Origin: Polyangiaceae bacterium
GTDB lineage: Bacteria > Myxococcota_A > Polyangia > Polyangiales > Polyangiaceae
Direction: 5' to 3'
NCBI GenBank assembly: GCA_016929495.1
Contig: JAFGIS010000631.1
Location: forward strand, 1-38,470
DNA length: 38,470 bases
Position numbers and translations under genes: made by a program. Positions 16,150 to 23,981 of this stretch are shown here, one piece after another (the first letter of the stretch is position 1; every line of letters begins with the position of its first letter). The notes below the pieces were generated by a model, which was not told where the DNA came from, did no database searches, and saw only the letters and a list, made by a program, of their open reading frames with translations.

Positions 16150-16776
16150 GTGACCCTTCCTCTGCTGTTCTCTGGAGGGGCGTTGCTCTTGCTCCTAGCG
16201 AGCTGCAGCGCCCCTCGGCAGCGGGGCCCCGAGGTGACTGCGCCTGGCTCGGCGCAAAGAAAGCTTGGCGTCACTCTCGATGCGCCGGCTCCGTGCGTCG
16301 CGCCAGGAGCCGAGACGTGTTTCAACGCCCTTGACGACAACTGCAATGGGCTGGTGGACGAAGGCTGCGGACTCCCCAGCGCCCTGGTCACCTTCTCCGT
16401 GGCCTGGCAGGACCGGACAGCTGACGTCGATCTGCTGGTCACCGACCCCAACGACGAGCTCGTGGAAGTCGGCCGGGTCTCGCGAAGCGGGCTCACCAAG
16501 GACCAAGACTGCCCGGGACGCCAGGACGCTCCGTGCAGTACCAATCTGGAAACGGTCTACCTGGCGGACAAGGCGCCCACGAGCGGCCGGTACAAGGTTT
16601 CCGTTCGGCTCGAGCGACTGGGGAGCGACGCACCGCCCCTGAGCGCGGCTCTGGGTGTGCGCATCGGAGGATTGACGACCTCGCGCTTGCTCGCCCTACG
16701 CTACCCCGAGGACGAGCGGCGGTATACGTTCGCACTCCCATGGCCCACATCCTCGGACGAGTCACCAAACCCGTAG
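16150..16776 (+). CDS. Lipoprotein with one MopE-like Cys/Asp motif
   Basis: This 208-residue protein has a signal peptide and lipobox (LLLLLASC, Cys near residue 19). After a short linker comes one MopE-type motif, ETCFNALDDNCNGLVDEGCG (about 55-74), with likely Ca-binding Asp/Asn positions. A beta-sandwich-like domain follows (about 80-195: VTFSVAWQDRTADVDLLVTD; GRYKVSVRLERLG), similar to carbohydrate- or protein-binding extracellular modules. The start is a GTG 4 nt after the HEAT-repeat stop, which points to translational coupling. Its 3' end overlaps the next gene by 37 nt. It is probably an outer-membrane partner of the HEAT-repeat protein. Function is unknown. Confidence 0.82.
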   Translation: MTLPLLFSGGALLLLLASCSAPRQRGPEVTAPGSAQRKLGVTLDAPAPCVAPGAETCFNALDDNCNGLVDEGCGLPSALVTFSVAWQDRTADVDLLVTDPNDELVEVGRVSRSGLTKDQDCPGRQDAPCSTNLETVYLADKAPTSGRYKVSVRLERLGSDAPPLSAALGVRIGGLTTSRLLALRYPEDERRYTFALPWPTSSDESPNP

Positions 16777-17261
16777 TCAGCGAGCGGGGACCGGACGCCG
16801 TGTACGAGCTCCGCCTGCCCGGCGAGTGGCTCGACCAGGGTGCGAGCATCGAGTTCGAATTGCCGCGTCACCTGACCTGCGCGGCGTGCGGCGGCGGCGG
16901 ATGCGATGCATGCGGTCGCTCGGGCGCGCTCACCGTCCGAAGCAAGGACGAGCCCCCCGAGATCGTGCCTGTGACTCTGCCGCAGCGGCAGAGCCATCAA
17001 GGTCAGTCCGGCCTCGTGTTGCGGATCCCCGAGTGCGGCGGCCTGCCCGCTACCTGTTGTGACTTCCCGCGGGGTCTCCTGCTGCTCAAGGTGGTTCCCG
17101 GAGAGACCGGCGCGGCGCCGGTCAGGAGGATCGATCGAACCCACTTGGCAGCGCGCCGGGGACCGGTCCGAGCGCACTTCAGGCCTTCGGTTCATCACGC
17201 CGCCATAGCGCTGCTCTTGTTGGTCGCCTTGATCTTGGCCTGGTGTTTCGGGGGACGATGA
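16740..17261 (+). CDS. Zinc-ribbon protein with C-terminal membrane helix
   Basis: This 173-residue protein starts at the ATG at 16740; the frame extends further back, but that part is antisense-like and overlaps the lipoprotein deeply. The N-terminal half is a beta domain (AVYELRLPGEWLDQGASIEF) interrupted by a DnaJ-like zinc motif, CAACGGGGCDACGRSG (about 45-60, two CxxC pairs). The middle reads like the peptide-binding fold of DnaJ (LVLRIPECGG). One transmembrane helix (about 152-170) ends in WCFGGR, giving a tail-anchored layout. It may be a membrane-bound chaperone-like adaptor for the HEAT-repeat operon. The domain comparison is by motif only. Confidence 0.75.
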   Translation: MAHILGRVTKPVVSERGPDAVYELRLPGEWLDQGASIEFELPRHLTCAACGGGGCDACGRSGALTVRSKDEPPEIVPVTLPQRQSHQGQSGLVLRIPECGGLPATCCDFPRGLLLLKVVPGETGAAPVRRIDRTHLAARRGPVRAHFRPSVHHAAIALLLLVALILAWCFGGR

Positions 17262-17350
17262 CCCATTGCCGTCGGCAGTGCACAGGCCGGCCACCGGGCC
17301 ACGCACGGGACACTCGCGCATCTCGGGCAGGATTTGGGCCCGGGCGGGAC

Positions 17351-17356
17351 TATACT
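17351..17356 (+). promoter_or_regulatory. -10 box placed for a leaderless mRNA
   Basis: TATACT ends 8 nt before the ATG at 17365, which would put the transcript start at or next to the A of the start codon. No Shine-Dalgarno is visible. This is the strongest -10 match among the recurring boxes in the window. Confidence 0.5.
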
Positions 17357-17364
17357 CGGCCGCC

Positions 17365-17628
17365 ATGAGCCTATCGCATGTGTCAGCCATCTTGCCAGTG
17401 TTGGGGGATGCCTCCGACGACACACCCAGCGAGCCTCCGCCGCCCCAGGTCTACGAATGCGACGTGTGCGGCAACACGTTCGAGGGCCCACCCGCGGGCG
17501 CCGGACTCCTCATCTGGACTCGGGGCGAGGAAGTCCGTTGCGAGGAGCCTCCGCTATGCGAAAGCTGCGGCGCCGAGCTGCTGCTCGGAGCGATGCTCCG
17601 CTACGCGGATGATGAAGAGGAGGAGTAG
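17365..17628 (+). CDS. Small acidic zinc-ribbon protein, 87 aa
   Basis: The protein carries two CxxC knuckles, ECDVCG (about residue 32) and LCESCG (about 66), which together would hold one zinc. An acidic tail follows (YADDEEEE). There is no signal peptide or membrane helix, so it is cytoplasmic. Such ribbons serve as nucleic-acid or protein adaptors; nothing more specific can be said. The ATG at 17365 is preferred because TATACT sits just ahead of it; the frame is open to 17266. It lies 103 nt past the zinc-ribbon membrane protein and ends at the bidirectional terminator hairpin. Confidence 0.72.
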   Translation: MSLSHVSAILPVLGDASDDTPSEPPPPQVYECDVCGNTFEGPPAGAGLLIWTRGEEVRCEEPPLCESCGAELLLGAMLRYADDEEEE

Positions 17629-17652
17629 TGCCCTGTCTCCAGGACGTCCCTC

Positions 17653-17679
17653 CGGCTTGGTCATTGAACGACCGAGCCG
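17653..17679. terminator. Bidirectional terminator hairpin between convergent genes
   Basis: A 10-bp stem (CGGCTTGGTC / GACCGAGCCG, one G-T wobble) with a 7-nt loop. It lies between the plus-strand gene ending at 17628 and the minus-strand gene, whose stop codon (17661-17663) falls inside it. No long T-run follows on either side. Confidence 0.6.
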
Positions 17680-18428
17680 TGACCGCCGGGGCGCAAGGGC
17701 GGCATGCGCTCGAGAAGCTCGAGTGCCGTAGCGCGCAGTACCAGCGAAACGCCGGAAGTGTCGAGAAGCGACGCAAGCTCCTGGCGGGTGCATAGCGCCA
17801 GAAGTGGCACGGTCACGGCTTCAGGCGAGCCAGGGTTGTGCACCAGGGCTGCCCTCACTCGGGCACTCTTGAGCCAGCGGACAGACGCCGCGAGCTCTCG
17901 AGTCACCGGCGGCCGAGCCGGTCGCCGCGCCGCGATCTTCACCACGTCATCCTCGGTCAGAAGGGGATTGGTGAGCAGCTGGCGTACGACCAACGGATGC
18001 GGGTCAGCCAGAAGTCGCTCGAAAGCGCGCCGGTTGGGACGACGTGCCAGGCTTCGGCGCTCGCCGAGCGTGAGCTCGCGGCCTAGACCGTAGTCGGGCA
18101 CCCTCACGTCCTCTTGGCCGCTCTCCGCGGCCTCCGGCGCAGGGCCCCTGCGAAGCAGCCGGTCCAGACTGAGCAGCTTGTCGCGCTCGGCCTGAGCTCG
18201 AAGCTCATCGGTGAGCTCGCAATCACCCAATGCCGCGACGCAGAGTGCGACGGCCATCATGGCTTCCCTGCCCGACGGGCTCCCACGCTCGCTCTGCTCG
18301 CAGAGGGCGTTGAGCAACACGGCGGCGGCGTCCCGGGGGAGTCGTTCGATTTCGAAGCGCAGCCACTGACAGCGGAGCTCAAGCTCGGGCAGCGCAAGAA
18401 GCGTCCGAATCACCTGCTCGGCTCTCAC
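17661..18428 (-). CDS. Hypothetical alpha-helical protein, 255 aa
   Basis: I do not recognise this family by name. The protein is soluble and almost wholly helical. Its centre resembles leucine-rich-variant or HEAT-like solenoids: LARRPNRRAFERLLADPHPLVVRQLLTNPLLTEDDVVKIAARRP (about residues 125-170, quoted in parts), then WLKSARVRAALVHNPGSPEAV (in parts, about 185-205). The repeated pattern 'LL.[DN]P...V...L..NP' suggests a stack of about three short repeats. The start is a GTG at 18428 with TAGCCT ending 9 nt upstream and no Shine-Dalgarno. It is divergent from the DUF4175-like operon, with about 236 nt between the starts. Confidence 0.75.
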   Translation of the reverse strand: MRAEQVIRTLLALPELELRCQWLRFEIERLPRDAAAVLLNALCEQSERGSPSGREAMMAVALCVAALGDCELTDELRAQAERDKLLSLDRLLRRGPAPEAAESGQEDVRVPDYGLGRELTLGERRSLARRPNRRAFERLLADPHPLVVRQLLTNPLLTEDDVVKIAARRPARPPVTRELAASVRWLKSARVRAALVHNPGSPEAVTVPLLALCTRQELASLLDTSGVSLVLRATALELLERMPPLRPGGHGSVVQ

Positions 18429-18652
18429 GATCCCCCGAGGCTACCACCATGCGCCGACCGGAGCTCGGGGCCCGTGCCTCGATACGATTCAGGCAAGGGC
18501 CAACAACGAGGGGCATGGCCCGCCAGATCGGTGGCGCGCGGCGAATCCTTCGACGGCCTCGTCCCATCGCTTCGATGGACACGGTACTCGGAGCACCGGG
18601 CCGAATCGTGCAGCGCTCCTCGGCCGACCTGCCTGGGCGGTCCGGCCGGCGC

Positions 18653-18658
18653 TATGCT
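18653..18658 (+). promoter_or_regulatory. -10 box ahead of the DUF4175-like operon
   Basis: TATGCT ends 6 nt before the GTG at 18665, placing a transcript start at the start codon. It supports the GTG as the true start over the longer open frame beginning at 18449. No -35 element or Shine-Dalgarno is seen. Confidence 0.45.
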
Positions 18659-18664
18659 CGTCGG

Positions 18665-21493
18665 GTGCCTTCGCCTGCCCTGCAGCAACTCGCGCGCACT
18701 TGGAAAGAGCGAGTGCAGGGGCGCATGTCGCGCACCACGCTGGCCGTACTGCTGGCAGCCTGCGTGGTTGCCGCACACCTCGGCCGCATCGGGACACCTG
18801 CAGCTCGGCTGGGGGCTGGCGCGCTCGTCGGCGTGACAGTGCTGGCCTGGCTGGTTCGGAGCGTCTTGGACTACCGCGGGTGGCGTCATGCAGCGGGCAT
18901 CGTGCGGCGAACCATCCTGCGCACCGACCGCGCTCTGGGGCAACGAGCCCTAAGAGCGGTGCGTCTGGCAGAGCGCGCACAGCAGGACACTGCGGTCGGC
19001 TCGGCACCATTGGCCCGCGCGCATCTCGCGCGACTACTGGCCCAGGCCTCTACGAGCGCCCTCGACGAGAAGGCCGCGCGGATCGCTCGACGTTGGCGAG
19101 TCAGCGGCTGGGTCGTGTCGGGCGCGGTGCTGCTCGCAGGCTCGCTCGCGCCGGCACGCCTCATGGAAGGGCTCGATGTTCTCGTCGCGCAGAAGCAACG
19201 CGCTCCTGTCGCCCTGTTGTGGCTCGACGATACGAAAGCCGTCGTGCATCCGCCCGCATACCTGCGTCTGGAGGACGAACCCGCGACGATGGGATCCAGC
19301 ATCGAGGTCCCATCCGGCAGCACGCTGGTGATTCGGGGCTTCGGCCGACGTCGAGACCAGCCCCTCGTTCTGAGTGATGGCCAACGTGAAGTGGCCTTCG
19401 ACGATGACGGTGCAGGCCGGCTGACTGCGGCGTGGCCGGCTTCGGTGAGCGCGCGGCTCAGAGTGGCGGCACGGTTCGGTGACGTGCTCATCGAGGAGCC
19501 CGAGGGGCTGGAGATCCAGGTCATCGAGGACACCCTCCCGACCGTCGTCCTGTACGATGTGCCCCGGACCGTGCGTTTCGGGGAGCGCGTTCGTCAGGAG
19601 ATACGCTACATGGTCGAAGACGACCACGGCCTCAGCCAGATCGACTTGGTGCTGCGCTCCGGAGACAGAGAAGACCGGCGCGTGCTGGCGCGTCTGGAGG
19701 GTACGTCTCGTTGGTACGGCAGCGCCACCACGCTGACGATGGAAGACTCGTTTCTGAAGCGTGCGTTCCTGCCTGTCCAGGTGACGATCGAAGCTCGCGA
19801 CAACGATGACTCAAAGGGCGCGCGATGGGGCAAGAGCGAGTCAGTCGTCGTGACGATGCCTGCCGTCGGCACAGCGGAGGCCCAACGCTTCGACACGCTG
19901 TCCGGAGCGCTGACACCGCTGCTGCGTCTGCTGGCGGACGGGCTAGCGGCACCCAAAGCCCGCGACGCCTCTCCGCTCGAGCCCGCGGCTGAGCTCACGA
20001 CAGGGGCCATGCATCAGGCTTGCCGGGCGCTCGATGCTGCGCTCGGCAGGAGCTACCTGGGGGTCGGTGTGTCTCGAGGTCTGGCGGCCTTCATGAGAGG
20101 CCAGACCCGCCGACTCGAACGCGCAAGCGCCGCGCCGAGCAGACGCCTGCGTACGCTCAAGATGGTTCTACTCTCGTTGGATGCGGCGCTGCAGGCATTG
20201 GCGCAACGGGACGCGGCCGCCTTGTCACGCAAGCTCGCCGAGGTCGCCGATGAAGCGGCGTCCGGCGCCGAGCAGGCGCGGACCACCGAGCGTGAAGAGC
20301 TCGGCGTCGCTCGCAGCCGAGCGGCAGCACGGGCGCTCGATGAAGGGGCCCAGCAACTGTCGCACCTGGGCGACCTGGGCGCGGACCTGGGCGCGGTATG
20401 CCTCGCTGACGTCGCACGGCTGTCGCGGGCCCTCGAGGAGCGCAGCTTGCTCCATGCCGAAGTCATTGCTCGCCACGTCGCGGCGAGGCTGCGTCTAGCC
20501 GATGCGAGCTTCTCCGGCGGAGGGGCTGGAGCGGTCGAGTCGGGACACGGCGGAACGGTCGAGGCTCGTGGTCGGGCGAGCAACGCGGACGCACTGTTCG
20601 ACCAACGCGTGCTCGAACTCGAACAACTGGTCGAAGAGCATCGCGGAAACCTGGACACGATGGAACAGGCCGTGGTGGAGGCCCGCCGCGCAATCGACGA
20701 GCTCGGATGGCAGGCAGAAGCAGATCGCCTGGCTCGCAACCTGCGTACCCAAGCGGCGCGCTTGCCTCGCGTCGCGGATGGGCTGGGTGCGGAGGATGAC
20801 GCCGCTTTCGCACGCGAGCATGCAGACGCCATGGCCGACTCGCTGCAAGGGCTCGCTTTGGAGGACGCGATGGCGAGTGGTCGAGACGCCAAGAACTCGC
20901 TCGAAGCCGCAGCACGCAAGAACGCTTCGGCAGCCGACCCCAACCCCGAGGATGCACGGGCCATCGACGGGACCATGCATGCGGTCAGGGAGGCCCTGCG
21001 CTGGGCGACGGCACGGGGTCAGGCCGCGAACAAGATCGCCGCAGAAGAAACGAGAGAGACCCTGAGAGATGCGGCTGCCAGAGAGAGAGAGCTGGCAGGG
21101 AGAACGGGGCGTCTCGCCGAGCGAGGCACACGAGACGAGGCCATGCTGCCGGAGCCTTCCGTGCGTGCGCTACACCGAGCTCAGGGCTTGATGGAGCAGG
21201 CGAGCGCGGCGCTCGACCAGAGACAGGCCGGACAGGCTCTCGGGTTGCAGCGCCAGGCTCAACAGAGCCTGGAACAGGCAACGACAGGACGCACGTCCGA
21301 TTCGGCGGATACCCGACAGACCGAGTCAGCCGAGCGGCGCAACGGCATGCGCTCGCAAGGCAGCGTGGCCAACCCCGCACCGCTCGACGAGGCCGCTCGT
21401 TTTCGAGAACGGGTCCTGCGCGGTCTCGGACGTCCCGGCTCTGCGGGGCTCGCCCCAGCCGTGCGGCGATACGCAGAGGAGTTGCTCAAGTGA
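18665..21493 (+). CDS. DUF4175-like membrane protein with coiled-coil C-terminus
   Basis: This protein has about 942 residues from the GTG at 18665; the frame is open from 18449, but that extra part is Arg-rich and unlike protein. Two N-terminal membrane helices (about 22-65) and a third (about 130-150) resemble the DUF4175 layout. An extracytoplasmic beta region follows (about 180-400), with DDTLPTVVLYDVP and YMVEDDHGLSQIDLVLR, the DUF4175-type 'DD.GL' strand. The rest (about 410-900) is Ala/Glu/Arg-rich coiled coil. The stop overlaps the GTG of the metalloprotease gene (GTGA). The function of DUF4175 is not established; an envelope role is inferred from topology and from the psd gene in the same operon. 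Confidence 0.8.
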   Translation: MPSPALQQLARTWKERVQGRMSRTTLAVLLAACVVAAHLGRIGTPAARLGAGALVGVTVLAWLVRSVLDYRGWRHAAGIVRRTILRTDRALGQRALRAVRLAERAQQDTAVGSAPLARAHLARLLAQASTSALDEKAARIARRWRVSGWVVSGAVLLAGSLAPARLMEGLDVLVAQKQRAPVALLWLDDTKAVVHPPAYLRLEDEPATMGSSIEVPSGSTLVIRGFGRRRDQPLVLSDGQREVAFDDDGAGRLTAAWPASVSARLRVAARFGDVLIEEPEGLEIQVIEDTLPTVVLYDVPRTVRFGERVRQEIRYMVEDDHGLSQIDLVLRSGDREDRRVLARLEGTSRWYGSATTLTMEDSFLKRAFLPVQVTIEARDNDDSKGARWGKSESVVVTMPAVGTAEAQRFDTLSGALTPLLRLLADGLAAPKARDASPLEPAAELTTGAMHQACRALDAALGRSYLGVGVSRGLAAFMRGQTRRLERASAAPSRRLRTLKMVLLSLDAALQALAQRDAAALSRKLAEVADEAASGAEQARTTEREELGVARSRAAARALDEGAQQLSHLGDLGADLGAVCLADVARLSRALEERSLLHAEVIARHVAARLRLADASFSGGGAGAVESGHGGTVEARGRASNADALFDQRVLELEQLVEEHRGNLDTMEQAVVEARRAIDELGWQAEADRLARNLRTQAARLPRVADGLGAEDDAAFAREHADAMADSLQGLALEDAMASGRDAKNSLEAAARKNASAADPNPEDARAIDGTMHAVREALRWATARGQAANKIAAEETRETLRDAAARERELAGRTGRLAERGTRDEAMLPEPSVRALHRAQGLMEQASAALDQRQAGQALGLQRQAQQSLEQATTGRTSDSADTRQTESAERRNGMRSQGSVANPAPLDEAARFRERVLRGLGRPGSAGLAPAVRRYAEELLK

Positions 21494-23094
21494 CCGGGAC
21501 GCGAGCCGATCGGCACTCCGGCCTCGCGGTCCTCGCGCGCGCCGCGTTCGTCGCGGGCGCCCTACTGCTCGGCGCGTGGCGCCCAACCGAGTCGGAGGTG
21601 GGCTCGCCCGCGGACGCATACAACGCGATCACCGAGCTCGAGCTCGTGCGGGCTGCGCGCTTGATCGCGAATCTGCGCGCTGACCGTAGCCTGGGCACGA
21701 TGCTTCGCGCACGTCTGCTGCTGTATCGAGGCGACTGCGTTGCGGCAAACACCGCCCTGTCGGCTCAACACCTGCGCGAGCTGCCGGAAGCCGCCGAGCT
21801 CGGGGAGCTTGCGCGTGGCTGCGCCGGAGCGACGGCCTCGGCGCTCGTCGTCGAGGACCGGGACCACGGCGTCTGGCTCAGATTCCAGGATGAGAGGGAC
21901 CAAGTGCTCGCGCCGCTCTTGGTAGACGTCGCGACGCGCGCGCGTGACGCGTTGGAGCGCGATCTGGCAGTTGCGCTACCTCGGCCGCTGCGCATCGATT
22001 TGGTCCGCGACCAGTACTCGCTCGCCATGGTCTCCGGGCTTCCTCTGCAGGCGGCTCAAACCACGGGCACCGTCGCCGTGGCTCGCTGGGGGCGCGTCAT
22101 CATGGTGTCTCCTCGCGCAACGCGCTCTGGCTTCCCCTGGCAGGACACGCTAGCTCACGAGATGACGCATCTGGCCATCTCACGGGCGACCCGCGACCAC
22201 GCACCCTTGTGGCTGCAGGAGGGCATCGCCAAGCGCGAAGAGACGGCCTGGCGCGCGCCTCGGCCCCTGGATGATCGGGCCTGTTACACCGACCAGGCGC
22301 GCGAAGCACTGGGGTCGGGCAGAGCGGTTGGCATCGATCGACTGGGGCCCTCCATCGCCATGCTGCCGACGCCCGAGGCAGCTTCCACGGCCTATGCGGA
22401 GGTGGCCAGCTTCGTCGAGTTCTGGACCGAGCAGAACGGGCTGCCGGCGCTCGCTCTGTTGCTGCTCGATCTGAAGATGATGCGGGGACCCGAAGACGCC
22501 GACCGGGCCCTGCGCAGCGTGACGGGCTACACGCTCGAGAGCTGGCTCGCCCGGTGGAAGCTGCACTTGAGCTCCATCCCGAACGAGTCGGATGAGGCTC
22601 GGTCGCACCATGACGATGGGGCGCCGACGCCCGAGCTCGTTGGCGCCGTGCGGCTGGGGGACCTGCTGGTCGCGCGCGGGTTCGCGTCAGCGGCCACCGT
22701 GCCCCTGGCCGAGGCTGTCCAGACCGCGCCGGCGCTGGCAAGCGTGCGTGCTAGACTGGCCCAGGCCCTTCTCGACGCAGGACGGCAGAACGAGGCGCGC
22801 GCTGCACTAGGGAGGCTAGAACAGCTGGATGGCCTGCATGCTGGGTGGCTGGCGAGCCGAGGCGAGGTGCTCGTGTCCGACGGCGACAGGGCAGGTGCTG
22901 CCAAGGCTTTCGACTTGGCGCTAGGGATCGCGCCCCTCCTGCCTGAGGCGGCCTGCGGACGTGCTGAGATCCAGCAGGCCCAACGCGCGGTCCAGAAGGC
23001 CCAGATCTCGGCGTCAGACCAGGCGACCGGCGCCGTGTCAGCCGCTTCGGCCCAGGCCCTCTGTGCGGAAGCCAAGGTGTGGCGGCGACATTGA
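21490..23094 (+). CDS. Peptidase MA-like zinc metalloprotease with TPR-like repeats
   Basis: This 534-residue protein has an N-terminal signal or anchor (about 12-30). A helical repeat region follows (about 35-115), then a gluzincin-type protease domain: HEMTHL (about 223-228) and the downstream glutamate in WLQEGIAKREE (about 240-250). This is the peptidase MA-like signature. The C-terminus (about 385-500) is TPR-like (LLVARGFASAATVPLAEAVQ; ALLDAGRQNEARAALGRLEQ). It probably cleaves proteins in the periplasm. The start is a GTG overlapping the upstream stop by 4 nt, so translation is coupled. The last 16 nt overlap the most 5' candidate start of psd. Confidence 0.85.
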   Translation: MTGTRADRHSGLAVLARAAFVAGALLLGAWRPTESEVGSPADAYNAITELELVRAARLIANLRADRSLGTMLRARLLLYRGDCVAANTALSAQHLRELPEAAELGELARGCAGATASALVVEDRDHGVWLRFQDERDQVLAPLLVDVATRARDALERDLAVALPRPLRIDLVRDQYSLAMVSGLPLQAAQTTGTVAVARWGRVIMVSPRATRSGFPWQDTLAHEMTHLAISRATRDHAPLWLQEGIAKREETAWRAPRPLDDRACYTDQAREALGSGRAVGIDRLGPSIAMLPTPEAASTAYAEVASFVEFWTEQNGLPALALLLLDLKMMRGPEDADRALRSVTGYTLESWLARWKLHLSSIPNESDEARSHHDDGAPTPELVGAVRLGDLLVARGFASAATVPLAEAVQTAPALASVRARLAQALLDAGRQNEARAALGRLEQLDGLHAGWLASRGEVLVSDGDRAGAAKAFDLALGIAPLLPEAACGRAEIQQAQRAVQKAQISASDQATGAVSAASAQALCAEAKVWRRH

Positions 23095-23981
23095 CCGGAC
23101 CGCCCGTCGCCGCGTACTATTGTGAGCCCTTTTCCAGAAACGCCGCAGGACCTCCGTTGACATTGGGCACATTCGCCACGGCGCGAATACTGAAGGCTCT
23201 GCCTAGGGTCGAGCTCTCTCGTGCGGTGGGCCGACTCTGCGAGCGTCCGCTTCCACCCACGCTGTCGCGACTGGTTACGGGTGCCTACTGCAAGGCGTAC
23301 CGAGTAGACCTCGCGGACGTGGAGCCCGCGGCCAGTCCCTATCCGACATTCGACGCTTTCTTCACACGGGCTCTGCGCGAGGGCGCACGTCCCGTGAGCC
23401 CGGACGTCGTGGTCAGCCCAGCGGATGGCGTACTGTCGGCGACCGGGCCGGTCGATTCTGGAACGCGCATCTCGGTCAAAGGCAGCTTCTACGATGTAGG
23501 GGAGCTCATCGGTGACCCGACGGACGCTCGACGCTACTGCGGCGGTTCGTTCGCGGTGATCTACCTGTCGCCACGCGACTACCATCGAGTTCACTCGCCG
23601 GTCGACGGCGTGATGAGCCGCGTGCGACACGTCCCGGGCGATCTCTACCCGGTGAATGCCATCGGTGAACGACACGTCCCTCAGCTGTTGGCGAAGAACA
23701 AGCGCGTGGCCATCGTGGTCGACACGGCCGGACTTGGCCGGGTGACGGTCGTCATGGTGGGCGCGATGGTGGTGGGTCGCATCAGCGTGACAGGGATTGC
23801 CGATCTGGCGAGTGCGCAGGAAGATCGAGAATTGTCCCCTTCGCCCGGCGTGAAGCGCGGCGACGAAATCGGGATCTTCCACCTGGGGTCCACGGTCGTT
23901 CTGTTCGTAGAGCCGCAAGTGACCCTATGTCGTCCCGAAGGCAGGATCCGCTACGGGCAAAGTCTGCTGGCAGCGTCATGA
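23079..23981 (+). CDS. psd: Phosphatidylserine decarboxylase
   Basis: This protein has up to 300 residues and converts phosphatidylserine to phosphatidylethanolamine at the inner membrane. Motifs: FFTRALREGARPV (about 95-107), VSPADGVLSATG (about 112-123), DYHRVHSPVDG with the catalytic His (about 168-178), and FHLGSTVVLF with the LGST site, where self-cleavage turns the serine into the pyruvoyl cofactor (about 265-275). The GTG at 23079 gives a 16-nt overlap with the protease gene; a TTG at 23157, with AGGA upstream, would give a more typical N-terminus. The stop overlaps the next ATG by 4 nt. Its place inside this operon ties the neighbours to membrane building. Confidence 0.94.
   Translation: MAATLTGPPVAAYYCEPFSRNAAGPPLTLGTFATARILKALPRVELSRAVGRLCERPLPPTLSRLVTGAYCKAYRVDLADVEPAASPYPTFDAFFTRALREGARPVSPDVVVSPADGVLSATGPVDSGTRISVKGSFYDVGELIGDPTDARRYCGGSFAVIYLSPRDYHRVHSPVDGVMSRVRHVPGDLYPVNAIGERHVPQLLAKNKRVAIVVDTAGLGRVTVVMVGAMVVGRISVTGIADLASAQEDRELSPSPGVKRGDEIGIFHLGSTVVLFVEPQVTLCRPEGRIRYGQSLLAAS

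Noticed and set aside
14340..16544. Minus-strand open frame of 734 codons
   Set aside because: Antisense to the HEAT-repeat gene; His/Arg/Leu-rich composition typical of the complement of a GC-rich coding frame.
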